Shown here one piece after another: positions 1 through 8,494 of a DNA stretch of 64,000 nt; the first letter of the stretch is position 1; each line of letters starts with the position of its first letter. The position numbers and the translations under genes are program-made. The DNA comes from Dysgonomonas sp047972895 (lineage in GTDB: Bacteria > Bacteroidota > Bacteroidia > Bacteroidales > Dysgonomonadaceae), in assembly GCA_047972895.1 (NCBI GenBank), contig JBKEBA010000023.1, positions 1 through 64,000 of the forward strand, read 5' to 3'. Under the pieces are notes generated by a model, which saw nothing but the letters and a program-made list of their open reading frames with translations, had not been told where the DNA came from and did not search any database.

Positions 1-157
1 AATCATGGGGCAACATACGCCATTGACAGCCTGTTCGCACTAAATAAAATATGGCATTCCATATCTGTTTTAACTCATGTTTTCGCTTTCTCTCTTGTGG
101 CAACAAAACCTTTTCTATATATTGCCACTGGGTTTCTGTTAAATCTGTCGGATACAT
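1..157 (-). CDS. IS5-family transposase, N-terminal part (cut by window edge)
   Basis: Read on the minus strand from an ATG at 157, the frame is open to the window edge (52 codons plus one base). It begins MYPTDLTETQWQYIEKVLL and continues with a K-rich stretch, then IWNAIFYLVRTGCQWRMLP. This is the typical DUF4096 helix-turn-helix start of IS5-family DDE transposases, including the hallmark GCQWRMLP. The catalytic DDE residues would lie in the missing part, so activity cannot be judged. It reads away from the lipoprotein gene at 265. Confidence 0.85.
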   Translation of the reverse strand, partial: MYPTDLTETQWQYIEKVLLPQERKRKHELKQIWNAIFYLVRTGCQWRMLPHD

Positions 158-249
158 TTCTTTTAGGTTTGATCACTTCAAAGAAAGTATCATTAAACAG
201 ATGACGGAAGCCCTATATTATTTTTTCTCAATAAAATTTAAACAGGCTC
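1..249 (-). mobile_element. Right end of an IS5-family insertion sequence (partial)
   Basis: The minus strand carries the start of an IS5-type transposase, and about 90 nt before its ATG lies a plausible terminal sequence, GAGCCTGTTTAAATTTTA (read on the minus strand from position 249 inward). The bases just outside are TA at 250-251, which fits the TA target duplication of the IS427/IS1031 group. The left end is outside the window, so the paired inverted repeat and the second TA cannot be seen. The boundary is therefore an inference. Confidence 0.6.
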
Positions 250-264
250 TAAAATATATTAATT

Positions 265-744
265 ACGAAACTTAACAAACTATTCTTTACATTACTCACA
301 ATCACTTTATTTTGCAGTTTCACATCTTGTAGTAGCGATGATGATGACAACAATGATGATAGCATCGTAGGTACATGGATATATTCTAAAGCAAAAGTAG
401 AAGTAACTGCAGAAAAAGATGTGGAAGCTATAAAACAATTCACACTCTCTTCGATTATGGATAACAATACTATTTTCAGAGAAGATGGTACCTATTCTAT
501 TGTATACAGCGAAGATGATATAGAAAACGCTACGTATAATTACAAAGATGGAATATTAACAAGGACTTGGACTATACATAATACTACCGAGAAAGACAGT
601 GATATCCACAACGTTATTCTTTCAGGTAATACACTAAACCTTATATCTGACAAAGACAAAATTATGATGGATGAAGCCAAACACGAATATCCTAATAGTG
701 GTATTACTAATATTAAATTGACATACTACTTTAATCGTAAATAA
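265..744 (+). CDS. Lipocalin-like lipoprotein with abnormal (ACG) start next to an IS end
   Basis: The frame is open from just after a TAA at 250 to 744. Its translation from an ACG codon at 265 is a perfect lipoprotein signal (KLNKLFFTLLTITLFCSFTSC), then an Asp/Asn-rich tether and a domain starting IVGTWIYSKAKVEV. No ATG, GTG or TTG exists in the right place. The ACG sits exactly where ATG is expected, so the start has either mutated or is non-standard. The first normal start (GTG, 421) would lose the signal peptide. The C-terminal domain resembles the lipocalin-like domain of the lipoprotein at 2572. The IS end is only about 15 nt upstream and has probably cut off the native promoter. It may be a recent pseudogene. 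Confidence 0.6.
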   Translation, partial: TKLNKLFFTLLTITLFCSFTSCSSDDDDNNDDSIVGTWIYSKAKVEVTAEKDVEAIKQFTLSSIMDNNTIFREDGTYSIVYSEDDIENATYNYKDGILTRTWTIHNTTEKDSDIHNVILSGNTLNLISDKDKIMMDEAKHEYPNSGITNIKLTYYFNRK

Positions 745-792
745 AGCAAATTTAAAGCCATCATATTCTGATGACTTTCTTTTTTACTTCTA

Positions 793-1695
793 TCAGTTAC
801 AAACCATTTGTTCTTCAAAAATCTTTTGTAGCGTCTCTAGTTCTTTCTTGTAAATCGTTTTCTTCCTTTGGGCAAAATACAACGTATTCTCTTTCGGTGT
901 ATAGCCTTCCCATACAACTTGAATAAGGCCTTCTTCAAGTTGTTTTTTAGCCAGAAAGTCAGGTATCACAGCAAAGCCTTCTCTATTTGATATACAACGG
1001 ATAATGGAACTTATATTCGGAACAATATAGTTTGGTTTAAAATTAGGCCTTTTCTTGAAATTATGTATCCAGAAGTTCCGAAGATGTTCCATATCGCCCG
1101 TTGTTCCAAACCAGCTCTGCTTATTTAGCCAATCTTCCATAATATTGTCATCTTGATTATTGGTAATTTCCCTGAATTCGGATATATCACTCCTGCTTCC
1201 AGCTATCAATATAAGTCTCTCCTTCGAAAAAGGGATATATTGAATATTGAAAATCTCCTCCTTTTGTGGTGAAATTACAAAATCAAGTAAGCCTTTATCT
1301 AAATCACTCAGCATATCTTGATATACTCCAAATTTAGAAATAAGATTGAACGGAAGCTGACTTATAAAGGGCTCAAGCACATGTTGGAATGTTTCAAAAC
1401 ACATCCCTATACTGATATTAGGCTTAGTAGAGTCAGTATTTCTATAAAAATGCGTCTCCGCTTCTTCCATTTTATTTACCGCATCCACAATCGAATTATA
1501 AAGCATGTTTCCATACTCAGTCGGTAACATTTTTCGCGTGCCTCTATCAAAGAGTTTGTTTCCGACATGGGCTTCCAAAGAATTGAGATGAAGACTTACA
1601 CCGGGTTGAGATATATAGAGTTTGTTAGCTGCTGAGGTTAACGAACCCGTTTCATATATTGTCTTAAATGTCCTGAACCATTCGAAATTAACCAT
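793..1695 (-). CDS. LysR-family transcriptional regulator
   Basis: The protein has 300 residues, the usual LysR length. The N-terminal winged helix-turn-helix (about residues 4-62) is clear: FEWFRTFKTIYETGSLTSAA, then QPGVSLHLNSLEAHVGNKLF and the wing DRGTRKMLPTEYG. The rest is the periplasmic-binding-like effector domain, whose ligand cannot be read from sequence. It is divergent from the quinone-reductase gene at 1794 with a 98-nt gap holding promoter boxes for both genes. By the usual LysR arrangement it probably controls that gene, perhaps in response to quinone or electrophile stress. The target is inference. Confidence 0.93.
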   Translation of the reverse strand: MVNFEWFRTFKTIYETGSLTSAANKLYISQPGVSLHLNSLEAHVGNKLFDRGTRKMLPTEYGNMLYNSIVDAVNKMEEAETHFYRNTDSTKPNISIGMCFETFQHVLEPFISQLPFNLISKFGVYQDMLSDLDKGLLDFVISPQKEEIFNIQYIPFSKERLILIAGSRSDISEFREITNNQDDNIMEDWLNKQSWFGTTGDMEHLRNFWIHNFKKRPNFKPNYIVPNISSIIRCISNREGFAVIPDFLAKKQLEEGLIQVVWEGYTPKENTLYFAQRKKTIYKKELETLQKIFEEQMVCN

Positions 1696-1717
1696 ATTAT
1701 TTATTATATTTATGATA

Positions 1718-1725
1718 CAAATATA
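1718..1725 (-). promoter_or_regulatory. -7 box of the LysR gene
   Basis: TATATTTG on the minus strand matches the Bacteroidetes TAnnTTTG box and lies 22 nt before the LysR ATG. No clear TTTG element is seen at the -33 distance. Confidence 0.5.
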
Positions 1726-1761
1726 TTATTTATATTATTTTATTTATTAATAAAAAGGTTA

Positions 1762-1769
1762 TAATTTTG
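1762..1769 (+). promoter_or_regulatory. -7 box of the quinone-reductase gene
   Basis: TAATTTTG matches TAnnTTTG and ends 24 nt before the ATG at 1794. A LysR-type binding site would be expected in this divergent gap, but no obvious T-N11-A palindrome was singled out. Confidence 0.55.
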
Positions 1770-1793
1770 TGGTAGAAATTTTTAAAATAAAAA

Positions 1794-2396
1794 ATGATTA
1801 TGAAAAAAGTACTCATTATAAATGGTGCACCTCAGTTTGCTCATTCTGGAGGAGAGTTAAACAAAACTCTTTCGGAATGGACTATTGATTATTTTCGGCA
1901 ACAAAAAGGGTATGACGTAAAATATACCGACATTAACAGAGAATATGATGTAGAAGAAGAGGTCAAAAAATTTGTATGGTCTGATATTGTCATATATCAC
2001 ACTCCTATCTGGTGGTTTCAACTGCCTAACGATTTCAAGAAATATTTTGATGAAGTATTGACTGCTGGACATCAGAAAGGTATTTATTTTAGTGATGGCA
2101 GACGCTCGGCAAACCCAACACGTAACTATGGTACAGGAGGACTATTGCAAGGACGCAAGTATATGCTAACAACGACATGGAACGCCCCTCACGAAGCATT
2201 TACAATCGAAGATGAGTTTTTCAAACAGCATGGTGTCGATGACGGAGTTATGTTTGGTTTTCATCGGATGAATGCTTTTATAGGGCTAGAACCCTTGGAA
2301 AGTTTTCATTTTTATGATGTAATGAAAAAGACCAATATAGAACAATTTGAAAAGAATTATATAGATCATTTGAATAAAATCTCACTTAATTTATAA
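1794..2396 (+). CDS. mdaB: MdaB-type NAD(P)H:quinone oxidoreductase
   Basis: This 200-residue flavodoxin-fold protein is of the MdaB/NQO1-like type (PF02525), which reduces quinones by two electrons using FAD and NAD(P)H in the cytosol. Seen in sequence are the N-terminal strand and loop KKVLIINGAPQFAHSGGELN, the conserved YHTPIWWFQLPNDFKKYFDE, and GTGGLLQGRKYMLTTTWNAP. Two starts are possible, ATG at 1794 and ATG at 1800, and both are compatible with the promoter box. The divergent LysR gene suggests inducible expression. A hairpin terminator follows at 2482, so it is probably transcribed alone. Confidence 0.88.
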   Translation: MIMKKVLIINGAPQFAHSGGELNKTLSEWTIDYFRQQKGYDVKYTDINREYDVEEEVKKFVWSDIVIYHTPIWWFQLPNDFKKYFDEVLTAGHQKGIYFSDGRRSANPTRNYGTGGLLQGRKYMLTTTWNAPHEAFTIEDEFFKQHGVDDGVMFGFHRMNAFIGLEPLESFHFYDVMKKTNIEQFEKNYIDHLNKISLNL

Positions 2397-2481
2397 TTTT
2401 TTGTTAAAAAAAACACCTCTTACAAGAACCTGAGAGAAAGAGCGTTAAGACTATTCAGAAATTATAAAAACAAAGATAAAG

Positions 2482-2519
2482 AAGTTGCATGATAAATTCT
2501 CATGCAACTTTTTCTTTTG
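2482..2519 (+). terminator. Rho-independent terminator
   Basis: An 11-bp perfect stem (AAGTTGCATGA / TCATGCAACTT, 7-nt loop) is followed by a T-rich tail. It ends transcription from the mdaB-like gene about 85 nt after its stop. Confidence 0.85.
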
Positions 2520-2571
2520 TGGGCGCATCAATATAGGGTATGACAATTTAATAACTAGAACATTTTAAATT

Positions 2572-3300
2572 ATGAAAACAAGTAAATTTCTTTTAGTATT
2601 TATGTTAGCCGCCCTCTTCGTTGGGTTTTCAGCATGTGGAGACGATGATGATATTATCGTAAAACTAGAAAAAAGCAATGCTGAAGTTGAAAAAGACTCT
2701 ACGATCATTGTAAAGATTACAGATGGTAACGGAGGATATACCGTAACTACTGCTGATGATAAAGTAGCAACAGCGACGATAAAAGATAACACAGTTATCA
2801 TAAAAGGTATCGCACTGGGTAATACTTCTATTACAGTAAAAGACAAAGAAGGTAAAACTGCTGCTCTAACAGTAAGTGTATTCAACATTGTTGGTGATTG
2901 GACTGTTTCTGAATCTAAAATTGAAGTTACTGGTGTAGCAGAGCAAGATGCTGAAGAGATTAAAGCTGATTTTAACAGTAACAAGCCTAAAAATCTTTCT
3001 TTAAAGAGTGATGGTACATTCGAACTAAAAGCTGTCATCGTTAAAGAAAAAGCAACAGCTGCTGAAGAAACGGAAGATATCGAAACTACAACTGGAACAT
3101 ACACTTATAAAGATAAGGTATTGACATTAACTTCTGATATTGAAGAAGGAGATGAAGAAGATGCAGATATCAAAGTATTGAAAGTAACTGAGTTTACAAA
3201 ATCATCTTTAAAAGCTGAATCTGACGAAATAGATACATATAAAGATGATTATCCTGCTCTTACAAAAGCGACTGCGTCTTTTAGCATGACTCGCGAATAA
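2572..3300 (+). CDS. Lipoprotein with BIG2-like and lipocalin-like domains
   Basis: The 242-residue protein starts with a lipoprotein signal (lipobox GFSAC, Cys near residue 22) and a GDDDD tether, which in Bacteroidetes often goes with surface export. Residues about 30-107 look like a bacterial Ig-like BIG2 domain (VTTADDKVATATIKDNT, then GIALGNTSITVKD). Residues about 110-242 form a lipocalin-like domain starting IVGDWTVSESKIEV, similar to the domain of the lipoprotein at 265. Two terminators bracket it, so it is a single-gene unit. No enzyme motif is visible. Binding or structural roles at the cell surface are only possibilities. Confidence 0.85.
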   Translation: MKTSKFLLVFMLAALFVGFSACGDDDDIIVKLEKSNAEVEKDSTIIVKITDGNGGYTVTTADDKVATATIKDNTVIIKGIALGNTSITVKDKEGKTAALTVSVFNIVGDWTVSESKIEVTGVAEQDAEEIKADFNSNKPKNLSLKSDGTFELKAVIVKEKATAAEETEDIETTTGTYTYKDKVLTLTSDIEEGDEEDADIKVLKVTEFTKSSLKAESDEIDTYKDDYPALTKATASFSMTRE

Positions 3301-3328
3301 GAATATTACTACCTACTGTAAATATATA

Positions 3329-3366
3329 AACAGACCAGAATATTGACATTCTGGTCTGTTTGTTTT
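3329..3366. terminator. Bidirectional terminator between converging genes
   Basis: A 13-bp perfect stem (AACAGACCAGAAT / ATTCTGGTCTGTT) with a 6-nt loop has a T-rich tail on the plus side and an A-rich flank that gives T's on the minus side. It serves the lipoprotein and probably malQ. Confidence 0.85.
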
Positions 3367-3383
3367 ATATAAGCGATTATATA

Positions 3384-6059
3384 TTATTTTCGTCCCGAAG
3401 ATTCTACTAACATCTTTATGCTCTGATTAAATTCAGTTGCCTTAATCAGTTCTTCTAATGTAAGGTGCATTCTATATCTCCAATAATGGTCTGGGATAGC
3501 AGGGATGTTTATACGCTCATCTTCCAGATTTGGATTTTTTAAATTATCATCTATTGAAAGCCAATCCTGAAGGGGGAGAATCGTTAGTATTGCCGGAGAA
3601 TGAAGATGATTATTTACTATTTGTAAACATATATCTGAAGTACACTCTTCGGGAGCAATACCCTCCCTGTTTAATACATTGTTATAATATCGCTGTGTGA
3701 TCTCGTTATTTTCTTTCCACCATAGTCTTAATGGTGACATATCATGAGTAGATGTAGTGCAGACACTTAGATATGGTAAGCCGGAGAGAAGATTAAACTC
3801 CATACCCCAATCTTTAGGCATACGTTCAACTTCTAAACTCAATATCTGCAATTCTTTCATTACAGAAGGAACCGATTCAGGAACCATACCCAAATCTTCA
3901 CCACAAACAAGCATCGACGTAGAAGATATTAGTGTGGGTAGCTTCCGCATCGCCTGTTCGCGCCAATACTGAGAATGTCGTCTAAAGAAAAAGTCATCAT
4001 ATAATTGATTAAATGCATTCTTAGTCGCATCATCCAGATCTTTAAATGAATGGGTATGTTGTGCAGTAATACGCGGATGATACTTATCCGGCTCTTTCTT
4101 ATCCTTTATAAATAGTACATTATTACATAGATAGTACAATCCTTCCTGAATATTTTGTGATTCATTATCGTTACGAAGTCCAAAATGCTCTTTAATCTTC
4201 AATTGTGTATCATATTCCTCTTTCAGCGCATAACGTTGTGCTTCAACAGGAATAAAATACGCTTCTATCACTTTTTGACTATAAATACCAAATAAGCTAT
4301 CGAGATAATCTTCGTGAATATATGGTTTTAGCATACGATCTATATCCAACCATACTCCATACGAATGTATATCTTCTAGTGTAAGGGGCAAAGCCGGACT
4401 AAAATAGCCAAGAAGGCCTTGTACAGATGACATAGGAATTTCCCATATACGGAAAAATCCCAATATATGATCTATACGATATGCATCGAAATAGTCTGTC
4501 ATTTTTCTGAATCGCCTGATCCACCACTCATAACCATCTTTTGCCATTTCTTCCCAATTATAAGTAGGAAATCTCCAATTTTGCCCGAATATCGAAAAAT
4601 CATCGGGTGGAGCTCCGGCTTGTACATCAAGGTTAAAGAGATGCGGATCTACCCACGCTTCTACACTGCACCTATTTATACCTATAGGAATATCTCCTTT
4701 CAGTATTACCTGATTCTGATGAGCGTATTCTTTGACATCTACCAATTGTTTATGCAACAAATACTGCGTAAAGTATGTCAGATCTATATCGGTTTTCGCT
4801 ATGCCACTTTCGTCTACATAGTTTTTAAGTTCATTTCTACTGAAAATACTGTGCGACTCCCAGAGTAAATAATCTGCAGTCTTATTTTTATCTCTAAAAT
4901 GACAAAAACAAGCGTAAGGAAAAAGCCATTCTTGATTCTCTCCGTAAAAGTCCTTATATTCTTTGCTGTTTAGTATATTATGACCTGATTCATTAAATAA
5001 ATCCTTAATATAAGACAGCTTTAAGGCTAATACCTTTTCATAATCTACAACTGGCAGCCTATTTAATACTCTGGCCTCATCTTTATATTTTTCATATAAA
5101 ACACTATTTTCTAATCGATAATCTTTCAATCCTAAATAAATAGGATGAAGCGCGTAAATAGATATAGCATTGTACGGATAGGAATCAGCCCATGTATAAT
5201 TAACCGTAGTATCATTTATAGGCAAGACTTGTATAATTTTTTGCCCTGTCATAGCTGTCCAATCAACCATCTTTTTCAAGTCTGAGAATTCACCTATGCC
5301 AAAACTATCTTCGGAGCGTAAAGAAAAAATAGGTATAGCTAGACCTGCAGCTTTCCAATCCATTTCACTCCGTCGGAAATTTACCGACTCAATTTTTACA
5401 ACACCATCAATATCCTCCAAAGCTAATGGATCCATTATTCGGTTTGCTCCTTCCTCCCAATAAACTATTTCTTGAAGTTCATTATCATAAATTGCGAGTT
5501 TATAGTCTTGAGCCTCGTTTATTAGTGAAGCATCGACAGCGACTTGCCACAATCCGTATTTCACAGGCTGTAAACGTAGAGCATTCTTAGTCTGCCATTC
5601 ACCAAGAACATGCGAAGAGCCACAAAGAATTAAAGTCTGCCCCTCCTTTACATATTGGCAGTAAGCCGCTATCAGTATTGTATTTCTATAATATTTAATC
5701 TCATTCTCGTTTTTATGGAAAAAGAAACTATTCGAAAACCCCGAGGTATATAAAAAACTCTGCTGAGGAATAGTCTGCCATACATCATCAATTAAAAAGG
5801 TCATTCCTTCCTGAATATTCAAAAAATGTGGTTCACCCCATTCTTTATTTATAGTACGACCATTTTCTTTTACGAGATAACGATATTCCAGAATATTCCT
5901 GTCCTTTATATCTAATTCTATAGCCCACTCAGATGCTGAGACATAGGACATATCCAATACAAGGTTTTCATTCCAATCATCTGAAGATATACCAGGTCCA
6001 TAAACATGTAACGTTTGTCCCCAATTGGTACTATAGTTTAGTTGCAGCCTTACTCTCAT
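3384..6059 (-). CDS. malQ: 4-alpha-glucanotransferase (amylomaltase, GH77) with CBM20 domains
   Basis: The protein moves alpha-1,4-glucan segments between maltooligosaccharides during maltodextrin/glycogen use in the cytosol. At 891 residues it is of the long type. Two starch-binding CBM20-like domains come first (about residues 1-110 and 125-225). The GH77 barrel follows, with the IPIFSLRSEDSFGIGEFSDL entry motif. The catalytic acids are visible: Asp530 in YRIDH (nucleophile), Glu721 in GEDLGM (acid/base) and Asp773 in STHDMSPLR. There is no signal peptide. The gene stands alone between a terminator and its own promoter box. No other starch-utilisation gene is next to it. Confidence 0.96.
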   Translation of the reverse strand: MRVRLQLNYSTNWGQTLHVYGPGISSDDWNENLVLDMSYVSASEWAIELDIKDRNILEYRYLVKENGRTINKEWGEPHFLNIQEGMTFLIDDVWQTIPQQSFLYTSGFSNSFFFHKNENEIKYYRNTILIAAYCQYVKEGQTLILCGSSHVLGEWQTKNALRLQPVKYGLWQVAVDASLINEAQDYKLAIYDNELQEIVYWEEGANRIMDPLALEDIDGVVKIESVNFRRSEMDWKAAGLAIPIFSLRSEDSFGIGEFSDLKKMVDWTAMTGQKIIQVLPINDTTVNYTWADSYPYNAISIYALHPIYLGLKDYRLENSVLYEKYKDEARVLNRLPVVDYEKVLALKLSYIKDLFNESGHNILNSKEYKDFYGENQEWLFPYACFCHFRDKNKTADYLLWESHSIFSRNELKNYVDESGIAKTDIDLTYFTQYLLHKQLVDVKEYAHQNQVILKGDIPIGINRCSVEAWVDPHLFNLDVQAGAPPDDFSIFGQNWRFPTYNWEEMAKDGYEWWIRRFRKMTDYFDAYRIDHILGFFRIWEIPMSSVQGLLGYFSPALPLTLEDIHSYGVWLDIDRMLKPYIHEDYLDSLFGIYSQKVIEAYFIPVEAQRYALKEEYDTQLKIKEHFGLRNDNESQNIQEGLYYLCNNVLFIKDKKEPDKYHPRITAQHTHSFKDLDDATKNAFNQLYDDFFFRRHSQYWREQAMRKLPTLISSTSMLVCGEDLGMVPESVPSVMKELQILSLEVERMPKDWGMEFNLLSGLPYLSVCTTSTHDMSPLRLWWKENNEITQRYYNNVLNREGIAPEECTSDICLQIVNNHLHSPAILTILPLQDWLSIDDNLKNPNLEDERINIPAIPDHYWRYRMHLTLEELIKATEFNQSIKMLVESSGRK

Positions 6060-6119
6060 ATGTATCTTATATTATTTTCACAAAAAGAATCCCTCTTTTT
6101 CAATTAAGACATTCTCTAA

Positions 6120-6127
6120 CAAAACTA
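6120..6127 (-). promoter_or_regulatory. -7 box of malQ
   Basis: TAGTTTTG on the minus strand matches TAnnTTTG about 60 nt before the malQ ATG. The rest of the 6060-6326 gap shows no gene and only a weak palindrome near 6178-6200. Confidence 0.45.
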
Positions 6128-6295
6128 CAAATTAATAAATGATTGGTATAATAAACAAGATGCTTTTGCAGAAAACACATACTAGATATATGTATGTTTA
6201 CAGAATGATAAGGATACGAAGCTATATTATTAGAATATCCCTTGTTTTCTCACATAAACTAAAAAAGATATCAGTTATTCTTCTGTAAAACTTAA

Positions 6296-6303
6296 TATCT
6301 TTG
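6296..6303 (+). promoter_or_regulatory. -7 box of the ThrE operon
   Basis: TATCTTTG matches TAnnTTTG and ends 23 nt before the ATG at 6327. Confidence 0.6.
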
Positions 6304-6326
6304 CATTAATTTATATTACATACAAA

Positions 6327-7127
6327 ATGTCTGAGTTTACTAATCTAGACAAACAAGAAAGAATATCAGCACAGCGATTTGCTGACCTCATACTCGACAT
6401 GGGCACATATATGCTTGCTTCGGGTGCGCATTGCGGACGCCTGAATAGTAATCTTGGGCGACTTGCCTCTACTTGGAATTTTGATATAAATATGAGCCCT
6501 ACATTTAAAGGGTTGTTAGTTACTGTTAAAGATTTGGCCGATCCAGACAATTCAGTTACACGCTACAAAACGTCTCCTCCTCATAGCGTACACTTAGCCG
6601 TTCTCACTCAGGTATCCCATCTTTCGTGGAAGGTGCAAGAGGAAAAGCTTCCTATATCATACGTGGAAAAAGAGTTTACTGCAATAAAAAGTAAGCCAAA
6701 CTATAAAGATATTTTCGTTGCTATTGCTGTAGGGTTTTCCTGTGCAGGACTATGCCTCTTCTCTCTCGGTGATGAAATAAATGCTATAGTTGCTTTTGCT
6801 GCTGCATTTATTGGCTTTCTTGTACGTGCATTCTTTACTAAAAAGAACTTTAACCCGATGATATGCGTTTCTATCGCTGCATTTATAACCACGCTTATCA
6901 CAGGGTTGGGACGATTATATGGACTTGGTTCTCATCCTGAAGCGGCTATGGCTACAGCTGTGCTCTACCTTATCCCCGGGGTGCCGCTCATTAATTGTGT
7001 CATTGACCTTATAGAGGGATACCTATCAGCAGCTATTAACAGAGCCTTATTTGGAGGCTTTATCTTGCTATGTATTGCTGCAGGAATGACCTTATGTATA
7101 ACCCTTATGGGCATCAGTAACTTTTAA
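6327..7127 (+). CDS. Threonine/serine exporter, large (ThrE N-terminal type) subunit
   Basis: This 266-residue protein corresponds to the N-terminal half of ThrE (DUF1212, PF06738). About 120 soluble residues (including MLASGAHCGRLNSNLGRLAS and TVKDLADPDNSVTRYKTSPP) are followed by about five membrane segments with the conserved YLIPGVPLINCVIDLIEGYL. The family exports threonine and serine using the proton gradient. In Corynebacterium one protein does this. In Bacteroidetes it is commonly split in two, and the partner gene starts 12 nt downstream. Substrate assignment rests on family alone. Confidence 0.88.
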   Translation: MSEFTNLDKQERISAQRFADLILDMGTYMLASGAHCGRLNSNLGRLASTWNFDINMSPTFKGLLVTVKDLADPDNSVTRYKTSPPHSVHLAVLTQVSHLSWKVQEEKLPISYVEKEFTAIKSKPNYKDIFVAIAVGFSCAGLCLFSLGDEINAIVAFAAAFIGFLVRAFFTKKNFNPMICVSIAAFITTLITGLGRLYGLGSHPEAAMATAVLYLIPGVPLINCVIDLIEGYLSAAINRALFGGFILLCIAAGMTLCITLMGISNF

Positions 7128-7139
7128 AAGCCGAAGAAG

Positions 7140-7649
7140 ATGGAAGATTTGACTATATTGAATGTCTTACGCGATTTTGGAATAGCCTTCATCGTAGGAT
7201 TCGGTTGGGCTATACTGTTTGGTTCTCCAAAAAGATTGCTTTGGGTAGCAGGACTTTTAGGAGGGATGGGACACTCCATCCGTTTTATCCTTATCCAGCT
7301 TGATTTCGGATTGATTACTGCAACTCTAGCTGGTTCTGTTCTAATTGGCTTAATAGGGATCTTTGCAGCACATCGGGTTGACAGTCCTCCTGTTGTTTTC
7401 ACTATGCCTGCTTGTATAACAATGATTCCGGGGATGTTTGCTTATCGAACCATGCTCGCCGGAATTAAAATAACCGACTTATCTACAGTTGAGCAAGATC
7501 CGCATATACTTGTAGAAGCGGCTCACAACCTAATGCTTACAATGTCCTTGCTTTTCACACTCGCTATAGGTATCTGTATCGGAGCATTACTATTCCGAAA
7601 ATCAAGTGTAAAGCATATTTCTTTCAGAGATATGATAGGAAAAGGCTAA
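7140..7649 (+). CDS. Threonine/serine exporter, small (ThrE C-terminal type, DUF3815) subunit
   Basis: This 169-residue membrane protein matches the C-terminal half of ThrE (PF12821). It has about five membrane segments and the motif FTMPACITMIPGMFAYRTM typical of the family. It lies 12 nt after the large subunit in one operon, and the two halves are expected to pair in the inner membrane. Its last codon overlaps the 3' end of the converging ABC permease gene by four bases, so there is no room for a separate terminator. Confidence 0.87.
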   Translation: MEDLTILNVLRDFGIAFIVGFGWAILFGSPKRLLWVAGLLGGMGHSIRFILIQLDFGLITATLAGSVLIGLIGIFAAHRVDSPPVVFTMPACITMIPGMFAYRTMLAGIKITDLSTVEQDPHILVEAAHNLMLTMSLLFTLAIGICIGALLFRKSSVKHISFRDMIGKG

Positions 7650-8482
7650 GCCAGTACTTTCTGTTGTTTATTTTTCTGAATAATCCTTACAATCCATCTG
7701 GAGAGCAGAAATGCTACTATTTGCGTAAAGATGATAAACACTCCCGAAGGTACATCCAGCACAGCAGATAAGAAAAGCCCTACAAGGCAACCTAGGAAGC
7801 CAATCAATATGGATAGCAATATCATTTTCACAAAATTGGATGTAAACAGATTGGCTGTCATCTGAGGCACAGTCAATATCGACATTAACAAGACAATACC
7901 TACAAGACGAATAGACAAAACTATAGTGATAGCGATACCCATCATCATAGCATATTTAATCAGATTAACAGGTAAATTACGTGTTTTTGCAAAATCAGGA
8001 TCAAAAGCAGCAAACAATATCTGCCGCCTGAATAATAAGAATACAATAATTAATACAAAAGAGAGAATAGCCAGATAAAATATATCAGGTCTGGTTATCG
8101 TCAATATATTTCCAAACAAATAATCGGATAAGTTGGGTGCAAATCCCGGTTTAAGATAAATAAATATAATACCGACAGCCATTCCCAACGACCAGAAAGA
8201 ACCAATTGCCGAATCCTCTCTCACTCCCTGTCGAGATGAAAGCCATTCTATACCGAAAGCTGAGAGAATAGAGAATATCATCGCTGAAAAGATAGGATTC
8301 CAGCCAAAGTAGAATCCCATGCCAATACCTCCCAATGATGCATGTGTTATACCTCCACTAATAAACACCAAGCGGCGAATAACAACATACGAACCGATAA
8401 TACCACAGGCTATACTAGCAAAGAGACTGCCCAATAAGGCATTCTGAAAAAACGAATACGATAATAGATCGAAAAACTCCAT
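7646..8482 (-). CDS. Metal ABC transporter permease (ZnuB/MntB family), orphan
   Basis: This 278-residue protein has eight or nine membrane segments and the ABC-3 family signature: GSYVVIRRLVFISGGITHAS near the N-terminus and SIRLVGIVLLMSILTVPQMT in the second half. The family carries zinc, manganese or iron in with a binding protein and an ATPase. Neither partner is encoded nearby, so they must be elsewhere. It starts 12 nt after the metH stop and is probably read in the same transcript. MetH needs zinc, which makes the pairing sensible, but a functional link is only inference. Confidence 0.88.
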   Translation of the reverse strand: MEFFDLLSYSFFQNALLGSLFASIACGIIGSYVVIRRLVFISGGITHASLGGIGMGFYFGWNPIFSAMIFSILSAFGIEWLSSRQGVREDSAIGSFWSLGMAVGIIFIYLKPGFAPNLSDYLFGNILTITRPDIFYLAILSFVLIIVFLLFRRQILFAAFDPDFAKTRNLPVNLIKYAMMMGIAITIVLSIRLVGIVLLMSILTVPQMTANLFTSNFVKMILLSILIGFLGCLVGLFLSAVLDVPSGVFIIFTQIVAFLLSRWIVRIIQKNKQQKVLA

Positions 8483-8494
8483 ACTATAATCTCA

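Noticed and set aside
2397..2480. Possible tRNA or small gene after mdaB
   Set aside because: No cloverleaf arms or frame are seen; only a terminator lies downstream.
2565..3104. 179-codon frame on the minus strand over the lipoprotein at 2572
   Set aside because: It is Ser/Val/Leu-biased antisense of a Lys/Asp/Glu-rich gene, with no start context; the plus-strand lipoprotein is clearly real.
6178..6200. Palindrome CATAC...GTATG in the malQ/ThrE gap
   Set aside because: Short, AT-rich, with a loop and no T tail; not enough for an operator or terminator call.
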